DNA from: CAWHNT01 sp963830775
GTDB taxonomy: Bacteria > Pseudomonadota > Alphaproteobacteria > Geminicoccales > Geminicoccaceae
Direction: 5' to 3'
NCBI GenBank assembly: GCA_963830775.1
Contig: CAWHNT010000047.1
Location: 868,001 to 932,000, forward strand
DNA length: 64,000 nt
This document shows positions 59,207 through 64,000 of the stretch, in pieces; the first letter of the stretch is position 1, and each line of letters begins with the position of its first letter. Below the pieces are notes generated by a model, which was not told the DNA's origin, made no database searches, and worked only from the letters and a program-made list of their open reading frames with translations. The translations under genes were made by a program, and so were the position numbers.

Positions 59207-59920
59207 TCAGGCCATCCACACGCCGCCGTTCACGTCGATGATGCTGCCGGCCATGTAGCTCGCCGCTTCCGAGCACAGGAAAGCGATCGGCCAGGCCACC
59301 TCCTCGGGCTCGGCCATGCGGCCGGCCGGGATGCGGGCGAGATCGACCGGGCGGTCCGCCATCAGCGGCGTGCGCACCGAGGCCGGGGCCACGCCGTTCA
59401 CGGCTACGCCGTGCGGCGCTCCCTTGCGGGCCAGCCATTTCACCACCGCGAGCAGGCCGCCCTTGGACGCCACGTAGTGCGGCGAGGCGATCAGCCCGCC
59501 CATCCGCCCGGCAAGCGAGCCCACGAACACCATGCGGCCCCAGCCGCGCTCGGCCATGCCGGGCAGAAGGGCGCGGGCGAAGTGGAGGCTGCCCAGGAGG
59601 TTGACCTGCATCACCCGGATGAAGGTCTCGTCCCAGCCGTCATCGTCCCAGTCGTCCCACGGGCAGATGGCGGCATTGGCCACCAGCGCGTCGACCTGGC
59701 CTGCCACGGCCAGGATCGATTCGACCTCCTTGCGGACGCCGACGTCGATCCGGAAGGCCGTGCCGCCAAGCTCGGCTGCCAGCGGGGCGGCGTCCTCGCG
59801 GTCGACCAGCACGACCCTGGCCCCCTGGGCCGCACAGACCCGTGCCGTGGCGGCGCCGATCCCGGCGGCGGCCCCGGTGACCAGCACGGTGCGGCCGGTG
59901 AGATCGAAAGCACTCCTCAT
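59207..59920 (-). CDS. Short-chain dehydrogenase/reductase (sugar dehydrogenase-like)
   Basis: 237-residue classical SDR from ATG 59920. The cofactor motif is VLVTGAAAGIGAATARV; Asp in VVLVDRED favours NAD+. NAAICPW replaces the usual NNAG, and the catalytic Ser (FVGSLAGRMGG), Tyr and Lys (HYVASKGG) are present. C-terminal YMAGSIIDVNGGVWMA is typical. It probably oxidises the sugar imported by the ABC system to a lactone for the neighbouring lactonase; this is inference. The start overlaps the permease stop (ATGA). Confidence 0.88.
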   Translation of the reverse strand: MRSAFDLTGRTVLVTGAAAGIGAATARVCAAQGARVVLVDREDAAPLAAELGGTAFRIDVGVRKEVESILAVAGQVDALVANAAICPWDDWDDDGWDETFIRVMQVNLLGSLHFARALLPGMAERGWGRMVFVGSLAGRMGGLIASPHYVASKGGLLAVVKWLARKGAPHGVAVNGVAPASVRTPLMADRPVDLARIPAGRMAEPEEVAWPIAFLCSEAASYMAGSIIDVNGGVWMA

Positions 59921-60943
59921 GTGCCGGCCACCGCTGCGGGTGCCTCCTGCCTGCGCGCAGCCTCCCGGGCGCGCAGGGCCCGCTCGCGGCGGCGCTGGGT
60001 CGCCATGGCAAGGCCGACGGCCAGGATCAGCATGGTGCCGTTGAAGACCGGCTCGACATAGAAGGGAGCGCCGAGCTGGGAAAGCCCGGCCACGGCGACG
60101 GCCAGAACGGCCACCGCGAGAACGGTGCCCCAGGTGTTGGGCCGGCCCGGCCGGATCGCGGTGGCGCCCAACAGTGCCCCGGTGAACGCCGGCAGCATCA
60201 GCTCCTGTCCGACCGTGCTCTGCCCGACCTGGAGCTGGGCCTGGAGGATGACGCCGGCAAAGGCGGCGATCAGGCCCGAGCCCGATGAAGGCCAGGATCA
60301 CGTAACGGTCGCTGCGGATGCCGACCAGCGTGGCGGCACGGGGATTGTCGCCGATCACGTAGAGATAGCGGCCCAGCGGCAGGTAGTCGAAGACGAGCCA
60401 GAGCACCACGGCAATGGCCAGCACGTAGAGCAGGGGCGAGGGCACGCCCAGGCCCGGCACGATGGTCGAGAGCTTGAGGAACACCGGGTCGAGCCGGCCC
60501 ACGACCTGACGGCCACCGGTGTACCACTGGTTGAGACCGAGCAGGACCGTGCCGGTACCGAGCGTGGCGATGAAGGAGCTGATCCGGAAGCGGGTCACGA
60601 GCACGCCGTTGATCAGCCCGACGACACCGCCCAGCACCAGGACCAGCAGGACCGCGAGCTGCCAGGGCAAATGCTGCTGGGTCTGCAGCCCGTTCGCCAG
60701 CACCTGGGCGATGCCGATCACCGACGCGACCGAGAGGTCGAAATGGTTGGCGGCGAGCGGGATCATCACCGCCAATGCCGCCAGCGCGTTGATCGAGCGG
60801 CTGTTCGCCATCGAGCGGAAGGTGAAGGGGGTGAGGAAGGTGTCGGGCTTGAGCGCCGCAAAAAGCACGATGAGCAGGACCAGGAGGATCAGCAGGTTCC
60901 AGGTGGCGATGAAGCGGGCGAGGCCGCCTTGGGAGGGGTTCAC
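59917..60943 (-). pseudogene. Sugar ABC transporter permease (RbsC type), one frameshift
   Basis: CUT2 permease from ATG 60943 (MNPSQGGLARFIATWNLLIL) with IPLAANHFDLSVASVIGIAQ, LINGVLVTRFRISSFIATLG and YVIGDNPRAATLVGIRSDRY. At about 60285 an extra G (ATCGGGCTCGGG) shifts the frame just before the expected FIGSGLIAAFAGVI. The remaining third is intact in the other frame (LMLPAFTGALLGATAIRPGR, ending AAVAGT). Without the extra base the protein would have 341 residues. Either a recent mutation or a sequencing error; the flanking operon genes are intact. Confidence 0.85.
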
Positions 60944-62433
60944 GCAGCCTCCAGCACGGGCTCGGCACCGCCGGCAAGCGCGGTGAGGCTCGCGACCGAG
61001 AGCTGGTCGCGGCCGAGCTCGGCCACGACGCGGCCGCGGCTGACGATGAGCGCGCGATGGGCAATGCCGGCGACCTCCTCGAAATCCGAGGAGATGAGGA
61101 GGATGGAGCGGCCTTGCGCGGTGGCCTCGTCCAGGAGGCGGTAGATCTCGGCCTTGGCGCCGACATCGACGCCGAAGGTGGGCTCCTCCAGGATCAGCAC
61201 GCGGCTGGGGCCTTCGAGCCAGCGGGCAAGCGCCACCTTCTGCTGGTTGCCGCCGGAGAGGGTGGCGATGGCACGCTCGGGCTCGGGCGGGCGCACGCCG
61301 TAGCGCTGGACGGCCTGGGCTGCATGGCGTGCCTCGGCTGCGGTGCCGAGGAGGCGCGGGCGGTCGGGGCGGCTGGCCGGGTTGGGCAGGAGGTTCTCGC
61401 GCACCGAGAGGTTGGGGGCGAGGCTTTCCTCCGCCCGGCGGCTGGAAACGAAGCCGAAGCCTTGTGCCACGGCCTGCGCCTGGCTGGTCGGGCGGAAGCT
61501 GCGGCCCTCCAGCTCGACCGCGCCGGCATGGATCGGCGCGTCGCCGAAGAGAGCGCGGCCCAGCGCGTGGTGGCCGGCACCGCGCAAGCCGACGAGGGCC
61601 AGGATCTCGCCCGTGCGCAGGGTGAGGCTGGCGGGTCCGGCACCGTCGGTGATGAGGTCGCGCAAGACGAGGACCGGGGCGCCCGCCGGGCGGGGCGGGG
61701 CGCGGAAGACGTCCTCAAGCGGCCGGCCGATGATGCTGCGCACCAGGGCTGCGGGCGTGGTCTCGGCTACGGGGGCGGCGAGGACAAGGCGGCCGTCGCG
61801 CAGCACGGTGACCCGGTCGGCGACGCGGAAGACCTCGTCGAGCCGGTGGCTGACATAGAGGATCGCGAGGCCGCGGGCGCAGAGCCTGCGCAGGCGGTCG
61901 AGCAGGAGGGCCACGTCGTGCTCGGGGAGAGCCGCCGTGGGCTCGTCGAGGACCAGGATGTCGGCCTCGACGGCGAGGCTGCGGGCGATCGCCACCACCG
62001 AGCGCTCGGCCGCCGGCAGCTCGCCCACCTTGGCGTCGGGCTCGATGCCGCCACCGACCGCCTCGAGAGCCGCCGCGGCACGGCGCCGGGCCTCGCCCCA
62101 GGCGATCAGGCCCAGGCGGCGCGGGTAGCGGGCGACCAGGGCCACGTTCTCGGCCACCGTCATGCTGTCGACGAGGCCCAGATCCTGGTGGACGAAGCTG
62201 ATCGGCAGCCGGTCGACGCCGGGTGCCACCAGCTGGCCGCGCAGGCGGACCTCGCCGGCGTCCGCGGTGTGCACGCCGGCCAGGATCTTGATCAGGGTCG
62301 ACTTGCCGGCACCGTTCTCGCCCAGAAGGGCGGTGACGGCGCCGGCCGGCAGCTCAAGATCGACATTGTCGAGGGCCAGCGTGCCGCCGAACCGCTTGGT
62401 GAGGCCGCTGGCTGCGAGGAGCGGTGTCGTCAT
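60940..62433 (-). CDS. Sugar ABC transporter ATP-binding protein (CUT2, double ATPase)
   Basis: 497 residues with two nucleotide-binding domains. The first has Walker A LLGENGAGKSTLIKILAG, signature region ELPAAERSVVAIARSLA (degenerate) and Walker B LVLDEPTAALP. The second has a degenerate Walker A (GLRGAGHHALGRALF), signature TLSGGNQQKVALARWLEG, and EEPTFGVDVGAKAEIYRLL. It drives the permease encoded next (4-bp overlap). It resembles RbsA-like ATPases for pentoses or deoxy sugars. Confidence 0.92.
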   Translation of the reverse strand: MTTPLLAASGLTKRFGGTLALDNVDLELPAGAVTALLGENGAGKSTLIKILAGVHTADAGEVRLRGQLVAPGVDRLPISFVHQDLGLVDSMTVAENVALVARYPRRLGLIAWGEARRRAAAALEAVGGGIEPDAKVGELPAAERSVVAIARSLAVEADILVLDEPTAALPEHDVALLLDRLRRLCARGLAILYVSHRLDEVFRVADRVTVLRDGRLVLAAPVAETTPAALVRSIIGRPLEDVFRAPPRPAGAPVLVLRDLITDGAGPASLTLRTGEILALVGLRGAGHHALGRALFGDAPIHAGAVELEGRSFRPTSQAQAVAQGFGFVSSRRAEESLAPNLSVRENLLPNPASRPDRPRLLGTAAEARHAAQAVQRYGVRPPEPERAIATLSGGNQQKVALARWLEGPSRVLILEEPTFGVDVGAKAEIYRLLDEATAQGRSILLISSDFEEVAGIAHRALIVSRGRVVAELGRDQLSVASLTALAGGAEPVLEAA

Positions 62434-62455
62434 CGGATCGGTGGAGGAACGGCCC

Positions 62456-63559
62456 CTACTTCACGCCCCACATCGAGAGGTACTTCTCCTCATACCCGTT
62501 GCCGGGGATGAAGGTGTTCTTGTCGCCGCCCTCGGCATCCACGTTCTCGGGCGTAACGAGATAGGGCTGCTGGTGCCAGCCCGAGGGCTCCTTGCCGTGG
62601 AAGGCGCGGTTGAGCTCGTCGATGGCCTGGTAGGCCTGCATCCGGTAGGGCTCCGACGCGGTGACCATCTGGTACTGGCCGCCGGCACGGATGCGCTCGT
62701 AGGCCGAGCGGTTGCCGTCGGCCGAGACCAGGATCACCTCGCCGTCCGCCACGCCGCCGGCCCGCAGCGGCGGGACCTGGTAGTCGGCCGTGTAGTCGGC
62801 GACCGAGGTGATGTAGAGCGGCGTGCCGTACTTCTGCACCCAGGCGGTCACCAGCGCCGGCTGGCGCTCGGCCACCTCGGCGATCGGGCTGTTGGAGAAC
62901 TCCAGCACCTCGCAGCCCTTGCACTCGGCGATCCGGTCCTTGGTCGCCGTCGCCTTGGTGCAGGCGATCTGGTACTCGCAGTGGGTGGTGACCACGACGC
63001 GGGCCTTGCCGTCGCTGTGCGCGATCACCCAGTCGGCCTGCGCCCGGCCGATCTCCCGCGGGTCCTGCTGGATGTTGTAGTAGACGCCCAGCTCCTTGTT
63101 CGGCCCCGGGAACGCCCAGCCGTGGATGCCGACCAGCACGATGCCCTGCCTGGCACCCTCCTTCACCGCGTCCTGGAGGCTGGCGATGTCGGCGTCCGTG
63201 ATGATGCCGTCGACCTTCAGCGCCACCGCCTGGTTGTAGCCCTCGAGCCAGGTCTTGGGGCTGCCGCGGCCGTCGATGAGGGTGACCTCCCAGCCGATCT
63301 TCTTGCCGACCTCGACCACGGCGTCGCCCCATTCGCGCGAGGCGTCGTTGGCCGAGTTGCTGGAGAGGTAGGCGATCTTCTTGCCGGACTCGGGCTTGTA
63401 GGAGCTCGTGGGCCCGTCCCAGACGGTCTGCGGCCCGGCCCGCTCGGCCACGTTCTTCTTGGCCTCGGCGACGACCGGGTCGTCATCGGCGGCGCGCAGG
63501 TTCGTGGCCCCAAGCACGATCATCAGCGCCGACGCGGCGAGCAAGGCTCCGCGGGTCAT
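62456..63559 (-). CDS. Sugar ABC transporter periplasmic binding protein
   Basis: 367-residue precursor with a signal peptide (MTRGALLAASALMIVLGATN, cut after LRA before ADD). The mature part has the periplasmic-binding-protein I fold (KKIAYLSSNSANDASREWGD, KVDGIITDADIASLQDAVKE, GIVLVGIHGWAFPG). Four Cys lie in CEYQIACTKATATKDR and ECKGCEVLEF and could form disulfides. The ending NTFIPGNGYEEKYLSMWGVK is unusual. First gene of the minus-strand operon, divergent from the FadR-type regulator, which probably controls it. Confidence 0.88.
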   Translation of the reverse strand: MTRGALLAASALMIVLGATNLRAADDDPVVAEAKKNVAERAGPQTVWDGPTSSYKPESGKKIAYLSSNSANDASREWGDAVVEVGKKIGWEVTLIDGRGSPKTWLEGYNQAVALKVDGIITDADIASLQDAVKEGARQGIVLVGIHGWAFPGPNKELGVYYNIQQDPREIGRAQADWVIAHSDGKARVVVTTHCEYQIACTKATATKDRIAECKGCEVLEFSNSPIAEVAERQPALVTAWVQKYGTPLYITSVADYTADYQVPPLRAGGVADGEVILVSADGNRSAYERIRAGGQYQMVTASEPYRMQAYQAIDELNRAFHGKEPSGWHQQPYLVTPENVDAEGGDKNTFIPGNGYEEKYLSMWGVK

Positions 63560-63616
63560 TGGCTCAGCCTCCCTTGTACTTGACTGGTCGAGCTTGCCGA
63601 CTATCGTATGGTCGGA

Positions 63617-64000
63617 ATGTCAGACAGGTCAATGGTCGAACCTGCCGGAAGCGCTCCCCAGCAGCGTGGACCCATCCGTCGCCGCAAGCTCTACGAGGAG
63701 GTGACGAGCCGCATCCAGGAGCGGATCGCGGACCTCGGCCTGCGCCCGGGCGACCAGCTCCCGACCGAGCGCGAGCTGATGGCCGAGTTCGGCGTCGGCC
63801 GCTCGGCCGTGCGCGAGGCGATGCTGTCCTTGCAGCGGATGGGCATCGTCGCCGTGTCCAGCGGCGAACGGGCCCGGGTCGGGCAGCCTACCGCCGCGGT
63901 GATGGTGGAGCAGCTCTCGGGCCTGGCGCAGCTTCTCCTTGCCCAGCCGCACGGGGTCGAGCAGTTCCAGGACGCCCGCATGCTGCTGGAGGTGGGCCTG
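63617..64000 (+). CDS. FadR-type GntR-family transcription regulator, N-terminal part
   Basis: Runs off the window end; 128 codons are visible. From ATG 63617 (or ATG 63632) the winged helix-turn-helix of the GntR family is clear: KLYEEVTSRIQERIADLGLR, GDQLPTERELMAEFGVGRSA, VREAMLSLQRMGIVAVSSGE. A FadR-like ligand domain starts after it (DARMLLEVGL). It is divergent from the ABC binding-protein gene, the usual place for a repressor of a sugar or sugar-acid operon. The ligand cannot be told from this part. Confidence 0.88.
   Translation, partial: MSDRSMVEPAGSAPQQRGPIRRRKLYEEVTSRIQERIADLGLRPGDQLPTERELMAEFGVGRSAVREAMLSLQRMGIVAVSSGERARVGQPTAAVMVEQLSGLAQLLLAQPHGVEQFQDARMLLEVGL
63618..63626. promoter_or_regulatory. 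TGTCAGACA palindrome, candidate FadR-type operator
   Basis: TGTCAGACA is a perfect inverted repeat about the central A and resembles the TTGTCTGACAA-like sites bound by many FadR-subfamily GntR regulators. It overlaps the first possible start codon of the regulator and lies just before the second (ATG 63632). That placement would allow autoregulation and suggests the downstream start may be the real one. Confidence 0.45.

Overview
The window is about 70% G+C and reads as a chromosomal segment of an alphaproteobacterium. Supporting signs are the pyruvate dehydrogenase E1-beta subunit with its own lipoyl domain, the run ispDF-ntrB-ntrC-ntrY-ntrX-trkA-hfq-hflX, and the run UDG-NYN-rpoZ-spoT-pyrE. 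The gene order is most like Rhodospirillales/Geminicoccales-type genomes; that placement is inference from synteny. No rRNA, tRNA or CRISPR array was seen.

Layout. 0-11 kb: housekeeping block on the plus strand (pyrG end, kdsA, eno, ftsB-like, pdhA-pdhB-pdhC, lpd, lipA, coq10/ratA), with a vapBC toxin-antitoxin pair lodged between pdhC and lpd. 10.9-13 kb: a DUF29 remnant, a cinA with several frameshifts, and a fused ispDF. 13-23.7 kb: nitrogen regulation (ntrBC, ntrYX), trkA, a D-amino-acid aminotransferase, hfq and hflX. 23.7-28.9 kb: an accessory island between hflX and mazG, holding a Phd/PIN pair, a Trypco1 gene followed by a decayed trypsin-TPR gene, and a CesT-type secretion chaperone next to a protein whose C-terminus looks like a eukaryotic RGS domain. 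28.9-35.3 kb: mazG (two frameshifts), xseA, hemB, an ECF sigma/anti-sigma pair with a tiny coupled membrane peptide, and divergent paaG-like and paaY-like genes. 35.4-41.5 kb: a sugar ABC transporter (ATPase, fused double permease, binding protein) interrupted by an opposite-strand mazEF, then an RraA-family gene. 41.8-49.6 kb: an MprF-type membrane protein, a subtilase without signal peptide, an orphan molybdenum hydroxylase large subunit, an RpfF-like (DSF synthase family) crotonase behind an AT-rich leader, a family 5 uracil-DNA glycosylase and a NYN nuclease. 49.8-53 kb: rpoZ, spoT/relA, pyrE. 53-57 kb: an IS701-like remnant, a polysaccharide deacetylase, a CxxC protein and CobW GTPase (frameshifted), and a FitAB-type pair. 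57-64 kb: a porin and a minus-strand sugar-acid type operon (amidohydrolase lactonase, SDR, permease, ATPase, binding protein) facing a FadR-type regulator cut by the window end.

The most unusual element is the CesT-like chaperone plus RGS-domain protein (27643-28879). It looks like a type III secretion effector/chaperone pair, in which the effector carries the residues RGS proteins use to contact G-alpha subunits. No secretion apparatus is in the window. Next come the Trypco1/trypsin/TPR conflict-type locus, which is eroding, and the RpfF-like quorum-signal synthase without its usual sensor. Single-base frameshifts hit mostly dispensable genes (vapB, DUF29, cinA, trypsin-TPR, mazG, mazF, IS, cobW, one permease), while the housekeeping genes are clean. 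This argues for real decay, but sequencing indels cannot be excluded.
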